From NCBI GenBank assembly GCA_022578605.1, contig MU394085.1:124001-188000 (forward strand): a stretch of 64,000 nucleotides of DNA, written 5' to 3'. Under the pieces are notes generated by a model. It saw only the letters and a program-made list of their open reading frames with translations, was not told where the DNA came from and ran no database searches. The translations under genes were made by a program, and so were the position numbers. The stretch's first letter is position 1, and every line of letters begins with the position of its first letter. This document shows, piece by piece, positions 12,459-23,934 of this stretch. This DNA comes from Camillea tinctor (Eukaryota > Ascomycota > Sordariomycetes > Xylariales > Xylariaceae).

Positions 12459-14036
12459 ATGGCGAGCGACGGGGATATCGACATAGGCCAGCTCCCGGCC
12501 GAGCAGCAGTCAGCCCTCGAGCAGTACATTCAAGTTACCGCTCAAGAGCCCAAAGATGCCATACCCTTACTGCAAAGATCACAATGGAATGTTCAGATAG
12601 CTGTCGCCAAATTCTTCGACGGCGAGGGCCCCGACCCCGTCGCCGAAGCTATGGCAGCCCAAGAGCATATCCCCCAACAAGCTGCCAGACATGAGAACCT
12701 GCAGGAAAGTCTGATGGAATCATCAGCTCCCTTTGGAAGACCATCGCAGAGAGCCCGACCTGATCCCGCCCCGAGGATCGTACCACAGCCCTCGGTCACC
12801 CACCGGCCCCCTTTCATCCTTGCCATCATCTTTGCCCCCTTCAACTTCGGGTACAAGGCGCTTTCCACTCTCTTCCGCACCTTTATGTACATATTCGCTT
12901 TCCTTCCCGCGCCGCTACGGCCACGGTCTATCACGACGACTATGACAAGTGGCTGGAGGGGAACCATGGGACGGCGCATGTTGATGCCACGAGATACGGC
13001 TGCGAGGTTCAAGCGAGAGTTCGAGGAGGAATATGGGAACACCAGCCTGCCTTTCTATGAGGGCGGATTTGCGCAGGCGTTAGACCTCACCAAGAAGGAT
13101 CTAAAGTTCCTTCTGATGGTACTCATGTCGCCCGAACACGACGACACCGAGTCGTTTACCAGAGACACATTACTTTCTCCCGAAGTTGTGAGCTTCATCA
13201 ATGATCCCGCCAACAACATAATATTATGGGGTGGCAACGTCCTCGACTCGGAGGCGTACCAGGTTGCTGCAGAGTACAATTGTACCAAGTACCCCTTTTC
13301 CTGTCTTGTCTGCCTTACCCCCAAGGAAGGTAGCACGAGAATGAGCATAGTAAAGAGAATAGGCGGGCCCGTGTCCCCGTCAACCTATCTAGCCGAGATC
13401 CAGACCGCGATCAACAAGTACTCGCCGGACCTCGTCGGCGTCCGCGCCGAGCGTACCGCACAGGAGGTGGCTCGCAATCTCCGGACGGAGCAAGACTCGG
13501 CCTACGAGCGCTCACTGGCTATCGATCGAGAGCGAGCACGCCAGCGGAGAGAAGCTGAGGCAGCTGCCGCCGCTGCCGAGCAGCGGGCCCAGGAGGAAGC
13601 CGTAGCAGCCGAACTCCGCGCCCAGCAGAAGGAACAGTGGAGGCAGTGGCGGGCAACCACCATCGGACCCGAACCCGAAGCGAGCGCCAAGGACGTGGTC
13701 CGCCTCGCCCTCAAGATGCCCGAGGCCTCTGGCGCGGGGCGCATAGTGCGGCGGTTCGCTAGCCATACCACGGTAGAGGAGCTGTACGCATTCGTGGAAT
13801 GCTACGACCTGCTCGAGGGCGACGCATCATCCTCTCTGGAGCTAAGCGAGAAGACATCGAAGCCCGAGGGCTACGACCACGAGTATGGATTCCGCATTGC
13901 GAGCCTCATGCCGCGCGTTGTCTACGAGCCGGATGGAACTGCCACGCTAGCCACTAAGATCGGCAGGTCGGGCAATTTGATAGTGGAGGATATCGCGGAC
14001 GAATCCTCTGCAGACGAAGACGAGGACAACGAATGA
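12459..14036 (+). CDS. UBX domain protein of the UBXD8/FAF2/Ubx2 type (ER-anchored Cdc48 adaptor)
   Basis: Proteins of this type sit in the ER or lipid-droplet membrane through a hairpin and recruit the AAA ATPase Cdc48/p97 to ubiquitinated clients in ER-associated degradation. This single-exon gene encodes 525 residues. Domains in order: UBA-like helices at about 14-53 (ALEQYIQVT, NVQIAVAKFF); a hydrophobic hairpin with a proline turn at about 117-153 (PFILAIIFAPFNFGY, then FMYIFAFLPAP); a UAS thioredoxin-like domain at about 180-325 (FLLMVLMSPEHDD, IILWGGNV); a charged Ala/Glu/Arg coiled coil at about 345-395; a UBX domain at about 405-510 (RIVRRFASHTTVEELYAFVE). The C-terminus is acidic. 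The UBX loop that usually reads FPR in p97 binders appears as LMPR near residue 464. The ATG is the first in frame after pyrimidine-rich leader sequence. Family is secure; orthology to yeast Ubx2 specifically is inferred. Confidence 0.9.
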   Translation: MASDGDIDIGQLPAEQQSALEQYIQVTAQEPKDAIPLLQRSQWNVQIAVAKFFDGEGPDPVAEAMAAQEHIPQQAARHENLQESLMESSAPFGRPSQRARPDPAPRIVPQPSVTHRPPFILAIIFAPFNFGYKALSTLFRTFMYIFAFLPAPLRPRSITTTMTSGWRGTMGRRMLMPRDTAARFKREFEEEYGNTSLPFYEGGFAQALDLTKKDLKFLLMVLMSPEHDDTESFTRDTLLSPEVVSFINDPANNIILWGGNVLDSEAYQVAAEYNCTKYPFSCLVCLTPKEGSTRMSIVKRIGGPVSPSTYLAEIQTAINKYSPDLVGVRAERTAQEVARNLRTEQDSAYERSLAIDRERARQRREAEAAAAAAEQRAQEEAVAAELRAQQKEQWRQWRATTIGPEPEASAKDVVRLALKMPEASGAGRIVRRFASHTTVEELYAFVECYDLLEGDASSSLELSEKTSKPEGYDHEYGFRIASLMPRVVYEPDGTATLATKIGRSGNLIVEDIADESSADEDEDNE

Positions 14037-15498
14037 GTGTAGGTCTATCCTAATGCGGATGGGTGATGCTATACAGTTAGGGCCTACGACGGAAGAAGTA
14101 GGCGGGAGATTCATGTAGTTAAAGAGAATTCGTTACGGACTGAATGATAATTGTATTATATGCAAAGAGCTAAACCCCCTGGCGTATAGTGAAGACTTGC
14201 TAGCTGTGCATAGGTTCTTGATGCTTAGGATTCGATATGGTTCTTTAGAGGGCACCCTTAAGTGACAGGTATTTAATACAGTGGGCTGGTGTAAGTGTAT
14301 TTTTTATGAGCGGAGCAGCGCAAGGTACGGAAATATTATAGCCGAGTTCCTGATAACATATACCAGCCTTTTATGAGATATTTCTCCATCTCCTCTTAGA
14401 CATAATGTTTTTCTCGACATGTATACATCATATACCACAGCGTGACCTATTGGTATTTGTTGACATCGCCTATGATAACCCAAGGCGACATGTATTATTC
14501 CTGTTTAGAGAAGGAAGAAAGTGAGCTCTTATCTAATGCTTGTAGGGAGCGATGGTGAACTTATTACATCCCAGACCATATAGCTATTCATGTCAGAATT
14601 AGAATAAGCTAGATATTCAGATAGAACTTCAAAACTACCTATCAACGTTCAGGTCTCTACCTAACCTAGTCTCGCTGTCTCTGGGTCTGTCCACTTTCTA
14701 CCTAAGCAACCCGCCAACGTATGATTAGTGGATACCTATGGATGCCGCTCCTTATATTCCTGTCCCGGTAGACATCGGAGGTTAATTAGTATACATAAAC
14801 GCACGTTTTCTTCCCACCGACGCTCCAGACGATCAGCTCTCGTTGTCTTCGATACTTATCCCCAACACAACGAAGAAGAGAAGAAGGATGACAAAACATT
14901 TGCTAGTAAGTACAGGCAAGTGTGTAGGTCATATAACTTCACTGGCAGTGAAGTATGTACATGCGGAACAAAGTCTATGCCACGGGACCTAAACCTAACT
15001 CTAGGTAGGGCAAAAAATGGATGATCTTAGCGGTGACAAAGTTCCGGGAAGGATTCTGATCTAGGGATTTGGAGGACTTGGGAGACGAAGGCCAAGCCAA
15101 AGTATCCTGGCATGCCAGCAGCGGCACTGAGACGGATAGGTAGACAGATGGGCCAGCTGTCCAGTATTAAGAAGGGCGTAATATAAAGTACCTACCTAGG
15201 TACATAGGAACCATATAGGTTAGTTCATAAGGTGTGAGATATGGAAGATTGACATATGTAAATGTAAACACCCTGTGTGATCCCCCGGAAGTATATACAC
15301 TACCTACATCACTGACCTATATAAGTGAAAAGCCAACTATAATACATCGATCCATCCCTTCTGCTCATCTCGTAGCCATTTTCATATCACCAGTCGGACT
15401 TCTTTGCTTCTACCTCTCTCTTGCCAAGTCGAACCAACCCGCCCCAAACAAACTTATCACTACCACTACCACCGTCGCCATCAACAATAGCAATAACC
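14037..15498. other. Intergenic region downstream of the UBX gene
   Basis: No gene seen. The stretch contains the UBX 3' UTR and scattered CCTACC/TAGGTA words (for example near 14633-14700 and 15190-15206). It ends in the upstream region of the possible small secreted peptide, including a TATA-like site at 15318. Confidence 0.5.
15318..15325 (+). promoter_or_regulatory. TATA-like box upstream of the small peptide ORF
   Basis: TATATAAG lies 181 bases before the candidate ATG at 15499, with a pyrimidine-rich stretch (about 15353-15420) in between. Its position fits a fungal promoter, but no transcript evidence is available. Confidence 0.35.
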
Positions 15499-15654
15499 AT
15501 GAACCCCCTTCCCACCACCGCCATCCTCCTCCTCCTCTCCATCCCCTCCGCAACAGCCGCCACCCGCCCCAGCCCCGACCCCTACGCCTACGCCACCGCC
15601 TCTCCGCGCCTGGCTACTACGCTCGTGCCCTACGGACAACCACCGCAGCAGTAG
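15499..15654 (+). CDS. Possible small secreted peptide (51 residues)
   Basis: I do not recognise this ORF. It begins ATG with A at -3 and encodes 51 residues. Residues 1-20 look like a signal peptide: a short polar start, a core of Ile/Leu (AILLLLSIP) and a small-residue cleavage site (SATA before ATRP). The remaining 31 residues are Pro/Ala/Tyr-rich with no cysteine. An in-frame TAG follows CAG CAG. A TATA-like box lies 181 bases upstream. A donor-like GTAGCG or GTAGGA close to the stop means it could also be the first exon of a longer gene. Against it: the region is rich in CCN triplets, which make Pro/Leu frames by chance, and the frame is short. It sits alone between convergent UBX and SF3A1 genes. 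Confidence 0.3.
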   Translation: MNPLPTTAILLLLSIPSATAATRPSPDPYAYATASPRLATTLVPYGQPPQQ

Positions 15655-17286
15655 CGGTAGGAAGTCAGCGGATAGAGACCGCTAATACGCACGGCTCTCT
15701 ACTTCGTCTTCTGCTCGGAGTAGGGAATGCATATGAGAGGGAAAGAAAAAGAAGAAGAAAAGGGGGGAGATAGGGGAGGATTGACGGGTAACAGGGGTGG
15801 GAGGGGAAGGGGTGGTAAGGAGGCAAAGGGGAAAAGGGGGAAGGGGGAAGGGGAGGGGAGTAGGTTATCTAGACGAGATACCCTAGGGGGTCGTCTATGT
15901 GGATGCGGGATGATAGGAGACGATAACCTATGGGAATTGGAAAAGAGCGGGTGGATAAGGGGGAGGAGGGGGTGCTCTGCTCTATACACATTCCCTTGAG
16001 AATCTACCTAACCCATGTCTCACCCGATACCTAGCTACCTACCTACCTCAACCCAGCAGCAGCCTCTCAGGCAACAAAAGTCTAAGAAACATAACACCAT
16101 ATAATAAACTATGATACACTTAACAGCGGCAGCTGTCAAGAACTATCTGCTTTGCGCGTGTCTCTCTGTCCACACGACGATGCCAACACGAGAAACACGG
16201 AAGAAACCAAAGATAAGGCAGAACCGCACCATTAATCGGAACAAGTCAGGCATCTATATCCTTAAATTTAGAGGAATAGGGAGCAAGTGAATATCGTTGG
16301 GACAGATTATATCCCCAGTGAATACCAAGCAAAGCACCACCCTTGAATGAGACTCTAATCACTACGACAAGACCAACTATTGATGTAGCCAAATAATTAT
16401 TGCTTGCCCTTCCCTTTTTGAAAATGTATCTTCCCTCCCTGGGTTGATACAATATCTGACTAGTGCCTATAATAGGCGAACACTAAACACAAGGAAAAAA
16501 GGGCGAGGGAGAGAAGATATCGGTTGATGCTAGTTTATATCTCTCCCCTCTTCACATATATATATTGTCAGACTACGTAGCCTAAGTAGGCATCAATGTG
16601 GGTTTGGGCAAGCACTTATTTATTTCATACATGGTACTCAGCTATTCAATGCCCCATTCCCCGTGAGTCTTTTGCATAAATATATTATATATATGTGTGC
16701 GTATATGTGTTTCGTGTCACGTCTCTGCTATTCCGTGTCCATATGACTACAATAAACAGAGAGAAACTTAAATATCCTGAAAAAGGGGTACAGAGTGCCC
16801 TTAAGTGAGCAGAGTCAAAAAAAAGCCCACTTAATCCACCCACAAACTGCCGGGATCACACAGCTGACATATCATGGGGAAAGAAACAGCACAAGTAGAA
16901 GATACATGTGCCCCTTTCCCCTCTTCCCTTCATTATCGAAGGGAATCAGGACATTGGGAATGAAGATATAGCTGTATTAAAAGTATGAGCTTCCGGGATA
17001 ACAAAAACTATTTTTATGCGGGTGTTTTCTTTTACCTGTGCAGCTTTCCTAGAGCATGCTTATTGATTCCATAACCCCTTTCTTCCCTATCTCCTGGTTT
17101 CGTAGGGTGTTTTTTTTTGTTAATACAAAGAGTATCATAATCCTTCTCTTTCTCCCTTAGACTGGCTGAATTATGAGCCGAGCTAAGTTTGACCGCAATC
17201 ACCATGTTTTATTTTTATTCTTTAGCGGGATCTCCTTTGTAATTCGTGCTGTCCGTCCGATGCCACGCAGGGCATTCTTAGCGTAA
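15655..17286. other. Intergenic region between the peptide ORF and SF3A1
   Basis: The segment begins with a strongly purine-rich tract (about 15733-15862) and continues as AT-rich sequence with TA repeats near 16556-16565 and 16678-16694. It should hold the 3' UTR of SF3A1 on the minus strand. No coding pattern is seen. Confidence 0.55.
15733..15862. repeat. Purine (GA/GGGA) tract
   Basis: About 130 bases of nearly pure G and A on the plus strand. Low-complexity frames on both strands come from it, and none looks like a protein. Such mirror-like purine tracts can form triplex DNA, but that is only a possibility here. Confidence 0.75.
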
Positions 17287-19082
17287 TCAGTGACCTTGCT
17301 GGTTGTCTTTCGCGAATCTCTGGTGGATACGGGCAATTTGTTCGTCGACGTTGACGCTCTGCATGTGGTTGATATGAGCCTGGCTTCTCCCTTCGATGTT
17401 CCCATCGAAACTATTCATGGCAGCGCGTTTTCTCCGAGCCAACTCCTCCTCGCTAACGGGTTGCCCAGTCACCCCGTCGAACAGATCTGCACGCTGGCTG
17501 GCAAATCTCTTCAGGTTATTGGCCATGTCGGCATGGGTCAAGTTTGTCGTTGCATAACGAGATTCGGCCTTCGCCTTCTGCTCCTTCCATTTGGGATCCA
17601 GCAACTCAATCCTCATGTGGGCTTCCAACTCATTCATAGGAATCTGCTCCTTGCAGTTCGGGCATAGTGCCATCTGCGTTCCTTGACGATTTGCTGCCCG
17701 CGCTGCCGCACGGGGCACATAGTTCTCCTTGATTTTCATAGGCGCAGCACCACCCTTCGCTTCAGCCTGAGCTTGCTGCATGCGCATACGGGCTTCTTCT
17801 CTCTCTCGTATCCTCTGGATCTCCTCATCTTCCTGGTTGCCGTTCGGTCTGGGCGGGGGCGGTGCCATCTGATAAGCAGCTTGGGGTGGTGGTGATGGTT
17901 GATAGGGCTGTGATCCGGGAGGACCTGGGCGTTGGACAGGATATGCGGGGTGATGTGGGAGGTTGAGGTTCGCTTGTGCTGCGGGAGTGCTATATGTGCT
18001 GTCATCGTCTGTCGGCATTGCCTCCTCAATACGTAGGTTAGCATTGACAGAGACCTTGGCCTTCTGCTCGAGAGAAGCGTATTGGAGTTCGGAGAGAGAC
18101 GTAGGGGGGGGCAGATTGGCTTGATCATCTGCCTCGGTGAAGACGACGGTCTCGACAACGACGAAATCGTGCCAGTCGATCTGGGCATATGATAGGCGCT
18201 CCTTTTCCTCCTCCTCTTCCTTCTTCTGTTTCTCGTCTTCCTGATGTTTGAGCCACTCCGCCCTCTGCTTTGTCAGGGTTAGGATGTGATACTTATCGTC
18301 AACGTTCCGTTGGAGCTGGGCGATTCTCTCCTGCTGGACCCGCCCACCTTCGCCGCCGATACCGCCGGCATGCAATAACATGGTGTATTGGTCGATGAGG
18401 TGCTGGAAGAAATTATGAAGACTGTGGTTGGGTCGGAGGAAATCAAACTGAAAGTTGCCAGCCTCGCGTTGCGACAGAGAGGTCATGAACTGTCTGCCAT
18501 TCTTGGCGACAAACAAAGCAGTCAGCCTCACAACCTCGAGATCCTGGGCGCTGATATTTGGCATACGCGCAGAGAACTGGAAGTCCGGGGGTTTAGGAGG
18601 GCCCTTGGGCTTCTCCTCAACCGGGGCAGCTGCCTCGCCAGCACGGCCGGCGGCCACGGCGGTGCCACGCCCCTCTTTGATCTCGCTCAATCGCCATTGG
18701 TAGTAGGGGTTGTAGGGGTCAGCGTTGCTGAGAAAGCTGAACTTGGGATTATGCTTTTCTTTCTCTCGGATACGATCTTCGAAGGCGATGCCGTTCCTAG
18801 CCACGAAGCCGGCGGTCTTCTCGAGAATTGCTACGCGATAGAGTAAGTCAATTGTATGCGACAAGGACGCGGACGCATCCGCAGACACAGACGCGCCATA
18901 ACCGTGATGGTCAGGCAATACAAAGCTAAGAAGGAGGAGATAAAAAAGAGGAGATAAAAACGAGGACCAGATGGACTGGAGCCAGACATACTTCTAAATT
19001 CTTTGGGCGGAAGAACAACACCTTGAGGTGGTTTTATGTCATCCAGGACGGCCGCTGCATCGCCGTTAGTAGTTGCAGCCAT
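17287..19082 (-). CDS. Splicing factor 3A subunit 1 (SF3A1/Prp21), U2 snRNP component
   Basis: SF3A1/Prp21 is part of the SF3a complex that helps U2 snRNP bind the branch point in the nucleus. Two exons, 19082-18992 and 18830-17287, give 91 + 1544 nt = 545 codons (544 residues). The intron starts GTATGT and ends CGTAG, with a GACTTAC branch-like site; the join gives PPKEFR then TILEKTAGFVARNG, the normal entry to the first SURP domain. SURP1 is about 32-80 and SURP2 about 130-178 (TALFVAKNGRQF). A Pro-rich stretch follows, then a C-terminal CPNC...H element (C420, C423, H435) ending in LLDPKWKEQ, a block conserved in SF3A1. The metazoan C-terminal ubiquitin-like domain is absent. I chose ATG 19082; the frame is open slightly upstream but only by a TTG. 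Divergent from the PMT gene. Confidence 0.92.
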
Positions 19083-20834
19083 ATTCGACGACAAATCTTC
19101 AGACCCTCCTTAATATATTGCGATGAGATAGAGAGAGGGGATAAGGGATCTGTGGTGGTGAAGAGATATCAATAGTCGTAGCTTTCGTGGTAATAAGTTT
19201 TTTTGATGTATTTGGGATTGTCGCAGCTTAAGTTCTTAAGTTAAGCTCCAGCAAAAAATATGCATGGGTTTAGTACTTAAGTTAGTGTAGTAGGTTTAGT
19301 GTAGGTAGTGCACCCAAATAGTGGAGTTTGAGTTGGATTGATGACTGTTGTAAGTTGTACCTTTTAGTGGACGCGATATCCAGAGTACCTAGGTAATCCC
19401 CGGACCGTACATACTTCTAACTTAGGTAATCACCTCAAGCACAACCTAAATATACGCTAGTAGTGATAAGGTTTTATCATGGAATAATATATTATCCGAT
19501 AGACAGGGATAACATATGCACATCCCCAGCTCCAGAGATGTGGATTGGATGGATGGATCCATTCCTGTCCCGTTGGAGGTCAGTACCTGAGACCAGTTAC
19601 CAGCTTACCAGTACAACAGAGTGGGTCCTATTCTATCCATTCCAGAAGTTAGCTTGAAATGTGCGTAGCAGTAAAAAAAATGATTGACAGCCAATTGAAT
19701 TCTTTTTCTTGTGGGTACTTATAGCATTTCAAGTGACGCGCCAAGAACGAATATTTCACTTTACGATGCCGCGTCAGACTTTTCGCAAATGAAGAGTTCG
19801 GGTTAGCTGAAGTTTCAATCTGGCCACAAATCTTTATGGGAGGGGGGACAGAAAGGGAGGGACCCTTATAGTGTAGGATAGTCCATAGGTACAGAAATAC
19901 GCTAAGCTAAACTCGCCCTCAAGATTCGAATTAAGGCCACTGTAGCATTATAATTACACTAGATTAGGTAGATTGAAGTTTCCCATGTCGTATTTTCTGT
20001 ACGAAGTAATGTGTTACACACTTTGCCTACCCTCCTAAACTTAAAGCTATTAATCTACCTAGGTTAGGTACTCGTACTTTACCTAGGTAGCACCTAATAA
20101 ACCCCTTTTTACTACAGGTATAGAGTTTGTATCTTGTGTCACTGGATCACGTATCACGTATTCTGATTCTCGTCCCTTCCCTTCCCATTGCTTCCCCCAA
20201 AATGAGGCAGGCACACTAGCTAAACATGTAACCTACCTTACCTTACCTAGGTACCTAAGTATTAACAGCAAATAGCCTTCTTACCCAAACTTATAGATTT
20301 CTCATTTCTTCTCTTCCAAGTCTTCTTCAACCCTCTCACCAATGAATTTTCTCTCCATCTACACCACCTATTCTTCTATGTTTTACATGGGTTCACGATT
20401 TATATACCCTTTAAATTCCCCTTCCTCCTTGTAATACATGTAACCACTTTTACTACTTTTACTGTTGCTTCTGCTTCTACTTCTACTTCTTCTACTACCT
20501 CTTGATCTTCATTCATTCATTCATTACTTGCAGAACCAATTCCCTTCTCATTCTCTCTCTCTCTCTTCTTTTTATGGATTCACAGAGTTCGAACCCAGCT
20601 GTTACTTAAAAACTAGGTTAGGTACATGTGATTGATATCCATTTCCATTTCCTCATTGTGGCGTAGCGTTAAAAAAAAAGAAACGAGCTCCCATTTTATT
20701 CGCGTAATCGCCTCGACCCACGAGTCTAAAGTGGCCACGAAGGCCTCTTGATCTCCCTTTTAAATCTTCAACCCCCCGTCTATTTTCTGCCCATTGCTTC
20801 TTCTACATACCTCTGTAGAATTGGCACATCCACC
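19083..20834. promoter_or_regulatory. Shared upstream region of SF3A1 and PMT
   Basis: This 1.75-kb segment separates two divergent genes and probably holds both promoters. It is dense in CCTAGGTA-like words (19388-19395, 20053-20095, 20232-20262) and has a CT-rich stretch near 20550-20570 just upstream of the PMT leader. No gene is supported inside it. Confidence 0.55.
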
Positions 20835-23800
20835 ATGGGCAGGTCCGATTCTACAAAGCCGTCCTCGGCCAAGGGCGGCGCTTATTCCTCTTTTCAGCCT
20901 ACCAAGAAGGCAAAGAAGCACCATGACGACTACACCTCGGACGGTGTTGAAGACAATGATGTCTTCCTGCTACCCGTATCTGACTACCAGGTTATGCTGC
21001 TTGTTACCATTATAGGCGCCGTTGTGCGATTGTTCCGCATCTACCAGCCCACCAGTGTCGTCTTCGACGAGGTCCAGTAAGTCCGTCTCTGCAACCCGGC
21101 TACTAGAGACTACCGCCAGAGACTAATTCCTGTCCCATCTCTCGCTTCTAGCTTCGGTGGTTTCGCATCCAAGTATATCAAGGGCAAATTCTTCATGGAC
21201 GTACATCCTCCCCTGGCCAAGCTCCTCATCACCCTAGCCGGATGGCTCGCTGGATTCAATGGCGACTTTGACTTCAAGGAGATTGGCAAGGACTACCTCG
21301 AGCCCGGTGTCCCTTATGTGGCTATGCGACTCTTCCCTGCCATCTGTGGTATTCTGCTAGTTCCCACTATGTTTCTGACCCTGAAGGCTGTTGGTTGCCG
21401 TACTGCCACTGCTGCTCTCGGCTCCTCCTTGATCGTTTTTGGTGAGCCTTGTCCCGCTGCCTAGTTACTGTCTCTCTTCCTTTGGGCCACTTGCTAACAT
21501 CTAAGCGCAGAGAATGGTCTCCTTACGCAAGCCCGTCTGATCCTGCTCGACTCTCCACTCGTCCTAGCGACCGCTTTCACTGCCCTCGCCTTCACTTCCT
21601 TTACCAACCAACATGAGCTGGGCCCCACAAAGGCGTTCGACCCGAGCTGGTGGTTCTGGCTCGTCATGACCGGGTTGGGAATGGGCGTCACTGTTAGTAT
21701 CAAGTGGGTTGGCTTGTTCACCATCGCTTGGGTCGGGTCCTTGACGCTCGTGCAATTGTGGGTGCTGCTTGGCGACACCAAGACTGTCACTATGCGCATC
21801 TTCGCGAAGCACTTCATGGCTCGTGCCTTCTGTCTGATCATCATCCCCATAACCTTCTACATGGCCATGTTCTACATCCACTTCCTCTGCTTAGTCAACC
21901 CTGGCGATGGCGATGGCTTCATGAGCTCCGAGTTCCAGGCTACCCTCAACAACAAGGGTATGCAAGATGTGCCCGCCGATGTTGCTTTTGGTAGCCGTGT
22001 CTCGATCCGACATGTCAACACCCAAGGTGGCTATCTCCACTCGCACCCCCTGATGTATCCCACGGGTAGTTTGCAACAACAGGTTACTCTCTACCCTCAC
22101 AAGGATGACAACAACATGTGGTTGATCGAGAACCAGACCCAGCCGCTAGACGTTAACGGCGTGGAGATCAATGGAACCCGTGCCTGGGACTTCCCTGCTA
22201 ATTTGACTGAGAATTATATCAGGGATGGAGATGTTATCCGTCTATATCATTGGGCCACTCACCGTCGGCTACACTCTCATGATGTAAGACCGCCTGTCAG
22301 CGAGCAAGAGTGGCAAAACGAAGTATCTGCCTATGGTTATGAGGGATTCCCCGGCGATGCCAATGACCTATTCCGCGTCGAGATCGTGAAGAAGCAGTCG
22401 CTCGGGGGCGTGGCCAGGGAGCGACTCCGAACCATAGAGACTAAGTTCAGGCTGATTCATATCATGAGTGGATGCGCATTGTTTTCCCACAAGGTCAAGC
22501 TCCCCGATTGGGCATCTGAACAGCAAGAAGTTACCTGTGCAAAGGGCGGTACGCTTCCCAACAGCTTGTGGTACATCGAAGCGAACATACACCCTGGACT
22601 TCCCCCCGACGCGGAAAAGGTCAATTACGCCAATCCTGGTTTCTTGGGCAAGTTTTGGGAGCTGCAGAAAGTCATGTGGAAGACAAACGCAGGTCTAGTT
22701 GAGTCTCATGCCTGGGACTCTCGTCCTGAGTCGTGGCCCATTTTGCGTCGCGGCATCAACTTCTGGGGCAGACAGAACCGCCAGATCTACTTGATTGGTA
22801 ACCCGCTCATCTGGTATAGTTCAACCCTTGCTGTCGTCATCTATGTGCTTTTCAAGGGCATCGCCGTTCTCCGCTGGCAGCGCAGCTGCAATGATTATGC
22901 GAACGAGACCTTCAAACGATTCGACTACGAAGTTGGTTCATCCGTGCTCGGGTGGTTTTTCCATTATTTCCCCTTCTTTTTGATGGGACGTCAACTTTTC
23001 TTGCACCACTACTTCCCCGCTCTCTTCTTTGCTATCATGGCCTTTTGCCAAATTTACGACTTCTTGAGTGCCCGCGTTCCGATACCCGCTGTTCGCGAGC
23101 ACCCCATCATCAATAAGACCGGTGCTGTCGCACTCATGGCGCTCTCTGCTGTTGTGTTTGCGCTCCTTTCTCCCTTAGCCTACGGCAACGCCTGGACCAG
23201 GTCGGAATGCAACCGCGTGAAACTGTTCAGTACTTGGGACTGGGATTGCAATAACTTCTTGGAAAGTGTGAGTGTTCCTTCCCAGGGTTTGCCGACAAGA
23301 GGCAGAGGCTAGACAGGCATGTTACTTTTTGTCATTCTGCTCCGGTTCTTGGATTTGTGTTTGTTACAATGGAACAATATCGGACAGAGTATGGAAGTAT
23401 GGCTAGTTGTGAAATAAATAGTGAACTAATGCGTAGCATATCTAGTATGATGCATACTCGTCTCTCACCATGACCCCAAATATCGGCCAGACTCAGCAAC
23501 CTGTTGAGAATAAGAAGCAGCCGCCCGTAGCCGAGCAAGCTAACAACCCAAATGGAGCCATCTCGGGGGCTCCGGTATTCGAGCCTCAGGACCAGAAGCT
23601 GCTGTCCCGCGAGGAGCGGATCGAGTATCGCGATCAGGACGGCAACATCCTCAACGAAGAGCAGGTAAAGGCGCTCGAAGGCAAGGTCGAATTCAAAACG
23701 AAATACGAAACGCGGACGCGCGTCGTCGACGGAAAGGGCAACGAGTTGCCCGTGCAGCAGAACGAAGCCGGCGTCGCACCCCCACACCCGGACGTCGAGG

Positions 23801-23934
23801 GCGCCAACCAGGAGACTAAGAAGGCAGCGGATGAGGCCATCCCCAAGGAGGTGTCGTCGAGCAAGGATGGCGAAAAGGAGGCCGAAATGTCGATCCCCAA
23901 GCCTGCAAGCGAGGGTAATGCAGCTACTAACTAA
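20835..23934 (+). CDS. Dolichyl-phosphate-mannose protein O-mannosyltransferase (PMT family, probably PMT2 subfamily)
   Basis: PMT enzymes transfer mannose from dolichyl-phosphate-mannose to Ser/Thr of proteins in the ER lumen; they are polytopic and work as dimers. Four exons fit: 20835-21076, 21152-21441, 21511-23267 and 23446-23934 (926 codons, 925 residues). The acidic catalytic pair is D78-E79 in VVFDEVHFGGF, rebuilt across intron 1. The second join restores LIVFENGLLTQARL. The central lumenal MIR region is about 335-520 (RVSIRHVNTQGGYLHSH). Membrane helices follow, with HYFPFFLMGRQLFLHHYFPA. Intron 3 (178 nt, GTGAGT to ATCTAG) is supported by the join FLES/YDAYSSLT. The last exon alone encodes a hydrophilic tail (764-925) with a compact block EERIEYRDQDGN at about 819-830. 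Subfamily is judged from the LHSHDVRPPVSE block and is less certain than the family. Confidence 0.9.

Noticed and set aside
15234..15773. 179-codon plus-strand frame around the small peptide
   Set aside because: Pro/His/Arg runs come from CCN and CAC triplets read out of frame; no domain or signal peptide.
20583..20600. Possible tRNA T-arm (GGGTTCGAAC on the minus strand)
   Set aside because: The flanking bases do not form a T stem, and no A box lies upstream.
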